Shown here piece after piece: positions 6,001 through 11,041 of a stretch of 14,068 nt of DNA; the stretch's first letter is position 1, and every line of letters starts with the position of its first letter. The notes under the pieces were generated by a model, which was not told the DNA's origin, did not search any database, and was given only the letters and a program-made list of their open reading frames with translations. Origin of the DNA: Candidatus Omnitrophota bacterium (lineage in GTDB: Bacteria > Omnitrophota > Omnitrophia > Omnitrophales > Aquincolibacteriaceae); the NCBI GenBank assembly GCA_023819025.1, contig JAMWDC010000014.1, positions 1-14,068 on the forward strand, written 5' to 3'. The translations under genes and the position numbers were made by a program.

Positions 6001-8666
6001 TTGCTAAGAAGCACGTCGCGGACGAGGTCCAGACGGAATTCGGCAGGCGGTTTGAGATTTATGCGACAGCCGATACGCCGCGCGAAACCGAGATAGCCGT
6101 CGAAAACTCAGCCGAAGGCAACGGACTGGTCCGAACGGAATACTTGTTTTGCGGAAATATCTTGGAAGCCTATTTGGAAAGTTTTGAAGCTTATCGTAAA
6201 AATAAGTCGCCGGAAAATGAAGAACGTTTGACTGAAAATCAGACAAAGCTGATCGAGTATTTCAAAGAATGCTTTCTTGAAATTGCGCAAAACGCCCGCG
6301 GGCGTCCGGTCCGGATCCGGATGTTTGATGTCCAACCGGATAAGGAATTCGGACTGCCTCAGCCTAAGAACCGTAAGTATTACGGTCCGGCTTATTACCG
6401 TTACCGCAGGGACCTTCTCGAAATTGAAGTCACGGGGGCCTTACTGGCACAGGCCGAATTGAGAGAAGGCGAGATTCAAATTCTTTTTCCCTTGTTCCGG
6501 TCGCCGGCCGATCTGAGAGCATATTTAAAAAATAGACCCAATTTAAAGGGGCTGTCGGGCAAACTTCAGGGGAGACTGAACACGCAGGCACGATTTGACA
6601 TCCTTTTCATGAATAATGCCTTGAATAACGCGATCGAGAAGGTCCAGTCGTGGCAGCGGTGGGGTGCGGATCAGAAGTTAAGGATTCGGCAAGTCAAACG
6701 TGGTTTGATGATCGAAACACAGGAGGCCATTAATATTCTGCCTTTTATTTTAAGCCAGATGGATATCATCAGTTTTGGGACAACGGATTTGGTGATCAGC
6801 TTGAATCGGACAAAGCCCGATATTTCCCGGGACGAACCGAAGTACGCAGACCTATTCGATGAACTAAGTCCCGAGTTTATCCTCGCCGTTCGTGAAGTCC
6901 TCGGACAAGTCAGTGCGGCGAATGCCTCTTATCAACGAACGGGTGCTGATCGGGTGATCTCCGTATCTTTTTGCGGTATCCTTGCAAATCTGGATGCCCT
7001 TTCGTTGCTTTTGGCCCGAATTGTGCCGGAAAATGTACCATTTCAAATCATCCGCCCGCCGGGACAAATTGCCTCAGCTAAGCATTTTATTCGCCATATT
7101 CGCTGGGGGGATACTGATTTTGTCGATCGGTTGGACGAAAAAGGGTTTGAGCTTCAGGCCGCGATTCAACAGAAAGTCGATGAAATCCACGTCCGGATGA
7201 GAAGAGCTCCGGAGGTTGAGGAAATGCGTGAAGTCATTCGGAAAGAAAAAGAAGATGAAGCGGGACGCCTTGCGCAAGTTGTAGAGGAATTCAGGGAGCC
7301 ATTGCTTACAGAAGAAGTTGATGTTGAGGGAGTCCGGGAGCCGGATGCTCAACTTGAAGAACAAGACCAACTGCGACCGGGGCAAATACGTCAAGAGAGA
7401 ACATACACGATAAATGGCCCTGAGGGGTGTCACCTTCGTCCCGCGGTTGCGATTGCGAAACGGATTCTCATTCCATTGAAAGATCGCGTATCCGTTTTTC
7501 TACGCCCGCGTGATGAAGTTGAGAAATATGAAGTGACGGACGCTTTGAAGATTGTCAGTTTGGCGATGCATGAAAGAGATCGGGTGGCTGTGGAAATGGT
7601 CGGATCGCCAGAGGATGTTGAAGCGGCATTTCGAGCCCTTGAGGATATTCATCTGGTCCGTAACGATCAAGAGGTTCCGGATGAATATGTTTTTGTTCCT
7701 GTGCCGCCGGCTGTACGGTCTGAGGTGAGAAAAACTTTAGTGGATGTGCGGATTGCGGAAAAGATCATTCAAAGTCTTCTGGGAATTAGGACGCCGTCAC
7801 CGAGCGAATTCCGGTCTTTTACGCAACTCGTCAAACGCCAGAAGGTTCAGGGCATTGAGCCGATTCTGTGGAGGAGTTTAAAGGGCTGCTTCGAGGAATT
7901 AAGGTCCGAGAAATTGTGGGGATATTTGGCCCATGCCTATGAGGCGCTCGGCCGGTTTAAAGCGGCACATCCGGATTTCGACCGTAAACTTGGAGAATTG
8001 AATCATAAGATTATCGATCAAACGCGCCGTCAAATTCACACATTCCTCCAGAAACGGAGTGATTTCTTCCAAACTTCCCGACACGATCAAGGATTGAATT
8101 TCTCATTTGCCTTCGCAGTCCCTGAGGATTCGGCTTCGAAAATCTTAAGACCGCTGCTTCGTTATATTCGGATGGTGAAGGCCATTAAAGATGAAAATCC
8201 CTCCCAAGACGTTCAAGGCAATATCCGTATTCTTGTGACCGCCCGGATGGCGGGAAATCCGAAATACCGGGAATTTTTCAAAGAGATTGGCCGATCCGGC
8301 GTGGCGAAGGCCATTGCCATAGATACGTCCCTATCGGCCCAGAAGGTCGAGATGTATTTGCGGGATCATAAGAATGCGATGGTTTACGGCCTTTCGGAAT
8401 TTCCAGTATCCCTGAATCTTTCGGACGATTACCGCAACCGGATCGTGGAGTCGGATGTTCCTTTGGAGGCAGTCCTGCCTGTGGCCATGATGCTGACACA
8501 TCGCCTATCTCAGGTTTCGATGGTTGCTGCTGCTCTACTTGAAAAAGTGCCGGATATCCTGCCTGGAGTCGTCCAATTTGACGGTCATTCGCTAAGGATC
8601 AGCCATTTGGCTCTTGAGTTCGTTTACGACGCCCAAGTGCGCGAGCTCTTCGCCAAGATGGCGTAA
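3..8666 (+). CDS. Giant multidomain protein: TraB/ChaN-like region, glycogen synthase-like GT-B, PTS Enzyme I, HPr and a novel C-terminal domain (5' end open)
   Basis: A single uninterrupted frame. The first ATG is at 30, but codons are open from base 3 and no clear Shine-Dalgarno precedes that ATG, so the true start probably lies upstream of the window. Numbering from ATG 30 (2878 residues), the modules are: TraB/ChaN-like ~20-480; linker with repeats ~490-690; GT5-like glycogen/starch synthase ~780-1350; unrecognised segment ~1380-1585; Enzyme I-like ~1586-2370; acidic, probably coiled-coil linker ~2370-2455; HPr ~2456-2545; unrecognised C-terminal domain ~2560-2878. The pieces match separate proteins in most bacteria: an ADP-glucose- or UDP-glucose-using glucan synthase, and the two general PTS phosphocarriers. 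Inference: a PEP-driven phosphorelay acts on, or senses for, glucan synthesis. No membrane helix is obvious in the visible part. The gene ends at TAA, 32 bp before the next likely start. The ORF is certain and the domain assignments are strong for GT-B, EI and HPr; overall physiological function is unknown. Confidence 0.9.
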   Translation, partial: SNFDPDQITMGRSENLLAPPDLYKATVPTELGYVSERYQGKSLKTIIYLQDAHAIPAAQVSLRRLVEYFQAAYGVRTVALEGAEGKLDPTLFRTFPDSHRLSKVFEDYLNRGELAGGAVASVLSRHEATYLGIEDWKLYEKGIRTFLEALKRQPEFFKEIDRLSENLRHLKKKYYSTKAAELDSRVRAWDEKPENLAGLLNFLTSIRNLDVSSYPRLAAVYEGLRNETVESPQDLDREISKLVRKLQAKMADDQRIRELNAKLQAWQTNTLSRGAFAAYLSRLVPSRKISARLNRIIRIQSSLDQTRGKIFFDELSRYIRAIQHTVFVSDQERALENISRRLTGLRKLASFQLSYGDWKDLSAGVEMSSRDSDILALEKSLQSFSSRLDSDYKSFRLFYETALERDEVFSREIESLLKENHRNSLMLVTGGFHTDRLLEDFKQKGFSVLLISPRMDQVPSTNSYLDYMRGDVSWRDYFKPVRGKVNLFEAFSRATVDRLTKTVDARGWKMEGNQNPKYSFDLPPSAFDLLKPWRDQVIRYLALRGRLQEASKYTRFVENAARGNDSKSVESLKLAWSAKLERFIAGLRLLEEQNQITEANISRLLSRHANQFPVAVGSFVPGTEIAFPSRWRTRDHKRDTPTRYSLFQLGRERSKSIRLRGEPRPWPQSTISSRVTATMLRVKPRSEVRSLSEEEEVLEMRRYLTQNISRRAEENSVALEIRHAVEAGLEPFVETMNRLRIEARNAGMMPGVLNIMLYEATRDHESLRRRISMYYEALRLQHEENPNNFQAEEAFGALRFLGVGDIMTASPESRDAKAGGMADVIAELPPALVEAGGSVTVVTFAYQDEQTGERGQNGKHPSLTALIQQRGLKLEERPIVVHVGPTRNARTGQYLPPREPNITARVYTQREGDLMHIYLDSPPKTRVLYPAGLSEEDRIELMLLLSRGTLEYARGYGLYPHFIFANDWVAGLIPIYRRVDAFDTSYRTDPHFGMTQTIAAGHNLGDAYQMRLYTVARGIDLFPKLLISGEHYFGLADRRDISRMNIVQANFFHANAIQVVSPNYLLENLQSGSASRMDWLLRERATHAYGISNAIDMNKWRRFYDAFGRQLLGLSDFEGTEESFIAEYVNNLPAYKAAAQQWLQTSYSRPGEKYFGTLSVNPSMRVVSFIGRQAEQKGIELFINGIQRILDTEEDVQILLAGSVPDTEEGSPEDRYRKAMIRLAQDEKYRGRFVFHPEFIKPEQVYLAIDVYLMPSKDEPGGIAQLFALLAGAAVIGRSVGGIANTVRPFMVHSLVGDGFLFVPFEEDAFVETALHGIRILRHEGYRRAIIRNAAQADNSWESRVPYYIAMLQNEAGVLNYDYPHLVQTRELLREIQPHLVRSESRDETSGEIAKPEQLAEEDIRIVVERANANKRQAWDLLEQRGVTDELFRAFYWTAVEGFIPPIYLGRKDMQPGILADHMQKVYQVYQNYLSGTSDIVVDLNNPEWHTPEGKVISLPYTELICVALDRYGLDVDVSAPLARIGGNIQGTYTIYLPHPADPRKKIAILVREVVIDKAPIDSSEFERIQSTIEASQKAVTVQHEEKKFERQPNRRGIFRGKAAVLREFAGGIKDVAYDIYAGLDDSLQEGEKARRRAQLKQEDTEQFNQTLDTIVEQIKAMPGIFHITGENPHKTANDVVRFIEELRREILAAGDMPAMIRGARPCQASALSRFLDLMSERIRIKRGVPMVLIASSAKKKPADKKMSVAGEIESRINQELRDKYKIGRIWPIFVELEVDHFEQAFEAVLSKLRLNATGAMKAILEAIDLPEIGIRAEIIKKIRNDNMDAETAILDVIVSYLEDMKAAETGRMPSEYFEALSANARDFEMIFTRVYQMLHGKEVVKGEIMFHEAVGPTVLFAHRMNVLDAMDIVEGFPNVKTIVVDQSTTGAHWAQWIANKDIRVVALKKNSLGGIYGENLIGLDVVVDGNRGVVITNPTHQTSALYSEAAEIEEAYERVAKKHVADEVQTEFGRRFEIYATADTPRETEIAVENSAEGNGLVRTEYLFCGNILEAYLESFEAYRKNKSPENEERLTENQTKLIEYFKECFLEIAQNARGRPVRIRMFDVQPDKEFGLPQPKNRKYYGPAYYRYRRDLLEIEVTGALLAQAELREGEIQILFPLFRSPADLRAYLKNRPNLKGLSGKLQGRLNTQARFDILFMNNALNNAIEKVQSWQRWGADQKLRIRQVKRGLMIETQEAINILPFILSQMDIISFGTTDLVISLNRTKPDISRDEPKYADLFDELSPEFILAVREVLGQVSAANASYQRTGADRVISVSFCGILANLDALSLLLARIVPENVPFQIIRPPGQIASAKHFIRHIRWGDTDFVDRLDEKGFELQAAIQQKVDEIHVRMRRAPEVEEMREVIRKEKEDEAGRLAQVVEEFREPLLTEEVDVEGVREPDAQLEEQDQLRPGQIRQERTYTINGPEGCHLRPAVAIAKRILIPLKDRVSVFLRPRDEVEKYEVTDALKIVSLAMHERDRVAVEMVGSPEDVEAAFRALEDIHLVRNDQEVPDEYVFVPVPPAVRSEVRKTLVDVRIAEKIIQSLLGIRTPSPSEFRSFTQLVKRQKVQGIEPILWRSLKGCFEELRSEKLWGYLAHAYEALGRFKAAHPDFDRKLGELNHKIIDQTRRQIHTFLQKRSDFFQTSRHDQGLNFSFAFAVPEDSASKILRPLLRYIRMVKAIKDENPSQDVQGNIRILVTARMAGNPKYREFFKEIGRSGVAKAIAIDTSLSAQKVEMYLRDHKNAMVYGLSEFPVSLNLSDDYRNRIVESDVPLEAVLPVAMMLTHRLSQVSMVAAALLEKVPDILPGVVQFDGHSLRISHLALEFVYDAQVRELFAKMA
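87..1469 (+). other. TraB/ChaN-like N-terminal region of the giant protein
   Basis: Residues ~20-480 of the giant protein. Near the front is a hydrophobic strand followed by YLQDAH (His44) and a helix, then a strand ending VALEGAEG. Near the end is VTGGFHT (His424) followed by a helix and a second hydrophobic strand. In TraB/ChaN/PrgY-like folds, a His/Glu motif after the first strand and a GxxH-type motif after a late strand sit in one active or ligand site, and this spacing agrees with that. Roughly 370 charged, mostly helical residues lie between the two motifs, far more than in ChaN itself. Ligand and activity are unknown. The assignment rests on short motifs and is tentative. Confidence 0.5.
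1522..1592. repeat. Heptad repeat/inverted-repeat cluster inside the giant ORF
   Basis: Five consecutive 7-bp units of the form CCTTCNN run from 1558 to 1592. Upstream are two units of the opposite orientation, TGGAAGA and TGGAAGG (1524-1537). The two sets form an inverted repeat: 1522-1538 pairs with 1557-1573 at 15 of 17 positions, around an 18-nt A/C-rich loop. The element is translated in frame (residues ~498-521, giving two SFDL/AFDL-type units) and sits in the linker after the TraB/ChaN-like region. There is no T-run behind it, so it is not a terminator. Confidence 0.6.
1859..2003. repeat. Palindrome-rich segment in the linker before the glycogen synthase domain
   Basis: Four dyads occur within 145 bp. 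1859-1864 pairs with 1866-1871 (6-bp arms, 1-nt centre). 1875-1883 pairs perfectly with 1911-1919, continued inward by 1884-1888 with 1901-1905, giving a 9+5 bp stem with a 5-nt bulge. 1934-1940 pairs with 1952-1958 (7 bp). 1992-2003 is a perfect 12-bp palindrome centred on GGCCATGGCC. The translated product is an arginine-rich, low-order stretch (residues ~620-680) unlike the rest of the protein. It could be an inserted repeat that stayed in frame, or a fast-evolving linker. Confidence 0.45.
2367..4079 (+). other. Glycogen/starch synthase-like (GT5, GT-B fold) domain of the giant protein
   Basis: Residues ~780-1350. The order of GlgA landmarks is intact: KAGGMADV at 808-815 (nucleotide-sugar loop, KTGGLADV in GlgA), NDWVAGL around 957-963, an AGHNLGD segment, VVSPNY, GISNAIDMNKW (GlgA GVLNGVDxxxW), GRQAEQK with Arg1163 and Lys1168 (E. 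coli R300/K305), and DEPGGIAQLFAL with Glu1250 (E. coli E377). It closes with an SW-containing segment (Trp1332) like the GlgA C-terminus. The position of GlgA His161 (DWH) is Val960, and that of Cys379 is Gly1252. GlgA extends alpha-1,4-glucan from ADP-glucose; donor and acceptor here cannot be read from the sequence. Confidence 0.82.
4785..7139 (+). other. PTS Enzyme I-like domain of the giant protein
   Basis: Residues ~1586-2370. It opens with GIFRGKAAVL (EI: GIAxGKAxxL). After an extra ~170 residues comes the helical EI-N region ending in a DFEMIFTRVYQMLHG-like helix. The swivel segment VVDQSTTGAHWAQW holds the likely phospho-acceptor His1924. The PEP-binding barrel follows: GLVRTEYLF (Arg2035, E. 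coli R296), PVRIRMFDVQPDK (E. coli R332 region), ILFPLFRSPADLR, GLMIET (metal-binding Glu), ISFGTTDL (Asp2253) and VSFCGILAN (Cys2315, E. coli C502). The usual GTNDL is GTTDL and the usual CGE is CGI. Enzyme I takes phosphate from PEP onto its His and hands it to HPr; its partner HPr follows in the same chain. Confidence 0.82.
7395..7664 (+). other. HPr domain of the giant protein
   Basis: Residues ~2456-2545 read like a complete HPr. There is a short first strand and then GCHLRPAVAIAKR, with His2468 and Arg2470 in the places of His15 and Arg17 of GLHARPA. The middle and end match HPr: VTDALKIVSLAM (HPr AKSIMGVMSLA) and a final EDVEAAFRALEDI helix. By eye alignment, Asp2504 stands at the regulatory Ser46 position of HPr. 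The loop between His and this site is about five residues longer than usual. The domain would accept phosphate from the Enzyme I module ahead of it. Confidence 0.85.
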
Positions 8667-8679
8667 TCCTAATGTTTTA

Positions 8680-8688
8680 TGATATAAT
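8680..8688 (+). promoter_or_regulatory. Extended -10 promoter, TGATATAAT
   Basis: TGATATAAT is a perfect TGn extended -10 element, sited directly after the stop codon of the giant gene. No good -35 hexamer lies 16-18 bp upstream, which extended -10 promoters can tolerate. Transcription would be expected to begin near 8695, about four bases before the ATG at 8699, implying a leaderless or near-leaderless message for the FecR-like gene and the prfB-secA-lnt genes behind it. Confidence 0.55.
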
Positions 8689-8698
8689 CCGGCCCATT

Positions 8699-9913
8699 AT
8701 GCGGATTGAAAAGCCAAAGGAATCACGTCCGGTTTCCCGGTTTCTCCTCGTGGTCTTGCTTGTGATCGTGATCCTTGCCTTATACGGATACTATCAAGGG
8801 AAACTGGTTCAGCCAGCCTTGCCATTCCAAGTGCAGAATTTTATTGGAAAGGTCCAAATTTATTCGGAGGTCGAAAAAGCATGGCGCCAAGCCAACCGGG
8901 GACAAAAAGTCGAGCCACATGAGACCATCAGCACGGGGCCCGGAAGCGAGATTGATTTGTTTTCTCCGAATCAAATCCTGCGTGTTCGTATCAAGGAAAA
9001 TTCCTTGGTTGAACTTGCCGGGACTAAATTTCTTGCCTCACAACCGCTGTATCGGTTGAATCTTATGAAAGGACAACTTCTCGGTTCCACGGCGCAAGAA
9101 TTGGAAGGAGGGCAGGTGGAGGTTTCGGTGCCTCATCTGACGGTAGAGACCTCCAACGGATCTTTTTTAGCGGACGCCGGTCGTGACAATCAAAACGGGT
9201 GGATCGGTATTTTACGGGGCCATGCCCGGGTCAAGTCCATCCTGCCGTGGAAGTCAACGGTAATTCGCGAACTCCAAAAAGTCGGCATGGAGAAAGGCCT
9301 CGTGGTGACAGGCCCGGTTCCTGTTTCCCGCACGGATTGGGACCGTATGAAGGAGTCCTACGAACTGATTCAAAAAAGCGCTTTGGTCGAAGCCATGCAA
9401 ATGGATTTATCCAAAGAGGCGGGTAATTTATTCGATTATGTCTTTGATCACGGGACCTTTTATACCTCCGAGTTTGGGTATTGTATTCGGGATTTTGTGA
9501 AAGATCCAGTTACAGACAAGGTCTATTTAAGAACCGAATACGATGTCTTTCCGACCGGATCCTATGTCGGGGTGTATTTCAAGACCCGTGATCTCGATGT
9601 CTCGAAATTTCAGGCCCTCAAGATCGACGTTCGCAGGACCCCAGATGCAGGGTATCCTCAGAGTGCAAAGATCGAATTAAAATCCAAAAGCGGTATTGTG
9701 CGTACTTTTGCCATCAAAATGTTTCGTCCCAAATGGGAAACCGTCCAGTTCCCTTTGCGCTTTCGCGAATCAACTATGATCCATGAATTCACGCTTGTGT
9801 TTTTTAACAATCGGGTGGGGGAGTATAAGAAGGGAACCGTCGAGTTCCGGAACTTTACTTTAGTTCCCAAAGATACACCCCAGACAACCGATCGGGCGGT
9901 CCAAGAGGTTTAG
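8699..9913 (+). CDS. Membrane-anchored FecR-like domain protein with C-terminal carbohydrate-binding-like beta sandwich
   Basis: The protein is 404 residues from ATG 8699; a further in-frame ATG at 8672 would add nine residues. I prefer 8699 because an extended -10 box covers the stretch between the two, and MRIEKPKES followed by a helix is a typical anchor. Residues ~15-32 form one membrane helix preceded by basic residues, so the rest should be on the outer side of the inner membrane. Residues ~50-165 resemble the FecR domain: GKVQIYS, then an ISTGPGSEIDLF-like segment, then repeated beta strands. Residues ~242-398 look like a jelly-roll carbohydrate-binding fold (DVSKFQALKIDVR, WETVQFPL, then GTVEFRNFTL at the end). 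FecR-like domains occur in sigma-regulator and envelope-structural proteins; no sigma factor is adjacent here. Exact function is unknown. It ends at TAG two bases before prfB. Confidence 0.75.
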   Translation: MRIEKPKESRPVSRFLLVVLLVIVILALYGYYQGKLVQPALPFQVQNFIGKVQIYSEVEKAWRQANRGQKVEPHETISTGPGSEIDLFSPNQILRVRIKENSLVELAGTKFLASQPLYRLNLMKGQLLGSTAQELEGGQVEVSVPHLTVETSNGSFLADAGRDNQNGWIGILRGHARVKSILPWKSTVIRELQKVGMEKGLVVTGPVPVSRTDWDRMKESYELIQKSALVEAMQMDLSKEAGNLFDYVFDHGTFYTSEFGYCIRDFVKDPVTDKVYLRTEYDVFPTGSYVGVYFKTRDLDVSKFQALKIDVRRTPDAGYPQSAKIELKSKSGIVRTFAIKMFRPKWETVQFPLRFRESTMIHEFTLVFFNNRVGEYKKGTVEFRNFTLVPKDTPQTTDRAVQEV

Positions 9914-9915
9914 CG

Positions 9916-11041
9916 TTGAAGGAACAAATTTCCCAGCTTCATTATCGGCTCGATTCCCTCAAAAAGAAGCTCCAAGAGATAAGGGGGTATCTTTGACCTC
10001 GAATCCTTAGAGAAAGAGGTCGATATCCTGAATCATCGAATGGCCCAGTCCGGTTTCTGGGATCGTCCTCAAGAAGCCCAAGAAACCATCGACCGTTTGA
10101 AGTCCCTCAAAAAGATTGTGGATCCTTGGCAGGAGGCGTCCAAAAAGGTTTCCGAGATGGACGATCTTTTAGGTCTCCTGGATGAACATCAGGAAGAGTC
10201 TTTTCAGGAGATGCAGACCGAGATGGTCCGGATTGAGCGCGATGTCGAGGCACTCGAGTTCCAGCGTCTGTTGTCCGATTCGCTTGACAGCCATGACGCG
10301 ATCGTCAGTATCAATGCCGGAGCCGGAGGCACGGAATCCTGCGACTGGGTTGCGATGTTGTTGAGGATGTTTATGCGGTGGGCGGAGAAACATCATTACG
10401 CCGTCCATAGTGTGGATTTGCTCGCGGGCGAAGAGGCTGGGATCAAGAACACCACGTTCATTGTTGAAGGGTCCTATGCCTACGGATACCTGAAAGCAGA
10501 AACTGGAGTTCACCGTCTTGTCCGGATTTCCCCCTTTGATGCCAACAAGAGGCGGCATACTTCCTTTGCTTCGGTGGATGTCATTGCCGATGTTGAGGAC
10601 GTGCCCGAAATCCAAATTAAAGATTCCGAGCTGAGGATCGATACCTTCCGAGCCGGCGGTGCCGGAGGACAACACGTGAACAAAACTTCGAGTGCGGTCC
10701 GCATTACTCATCTTCCCACGGGCATTGTGGCGCAATGTCAGAATGAGCGGTCCCAGCATCAAAATAAACAAATGGCCATGAAGATCTTGAAGGCTCGGCT
10801 TTATGAACGGTACCGTAAGGAAAGAGAGGAAGAGTTAAAATCAAGGTACGGCGAGAAAAAAGAAATCGCCTGGGGGTCCCAGATCCGTTCCTATGTCTTT
10901 CATCCTTATACGTTGGTCAAAGATCATCGCACCAATGTCGAAACCTCAAACGGACAGGCGGTGTTGGACGGCGATTTGGATGATTTCATTTTTGCTTATC
11001 TCAAGCAATCGGCGAGACAGATGGGGCGGAAATCGTTATGA
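9916..11041 (+). CDS. prfB: Peptide chain release factor 2 (programmed +1 frameshift)
   Basis: RF2 reads UGA and UAA in the ribosomal A site and triggers peptidyl-tRNA hydrolysis. I start it at TTG 9916, preceded by AAGAGG (9903-9908) seven bases upstream. Frame one gives 26 codons ending RGYL and then meets TGA at 9994-9996. A +1 shift at CTT (9991-9993) continues with DLESLEKEV and joins the long frame (ATG 10040), for 374 residues in total. With this reading SPF falls at 205-207 and GGQ at 250-252, the same numbers as in E. coli RF2, which supports both start and shift. SPF, rather than RF1's PxT, marks stop-codon specificity; Gln252 is in the catalytic GGQ. Residue 246 is Ala, as in most bacteria and unlike Thr in E. 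coli K-12. The TGA stop overlaps the secA start by 4 bp. Confidence 0.96.
9982..9997 (+). promoter_or_regulatory. prfB: RF2 autoregulatory +1 frameshift signal
   Basis: The sequence AGGGGGTATCTTTGAC contains the internal Shine-Dalgarno-like AGGGGG, a 3-nt spacer, the slippery CTT codon, the in-frame TGA and the following C. This is the classical prfB recoding site, base for base. When RF2 is scarce, TGA is decoded slowly and the ribosome slips to the +1 frame, so RF2 controls its own synthesis. Without this site the annotated gene would lose its first 41 residues. Confidence 0.96.

Noticed and set aside
8667..8698. Rho-independent terminator between the giant gene and the FecR-like gene
   Set aside because: The 32-bp gap holds no stem-loop with a T tract; the only recognisable signal is the -10 box.
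8672..8698. ATG 8672 as the start of the FecR-like protein
   Set aside because: It has no Shine-Dalgarno, it lies upstream of the predicted transcription start, and it would add a short hydrophobic stretch ahead of the basic anchor; kept as a possible alternative.
9994..9996. TGA in frame near the start of prfB, as a possible pseudogene or sequencing error
   Set aside because: The surrounding bases form the exact RF2 recoding site, and the corrected protein numbers match E. coli RF2.
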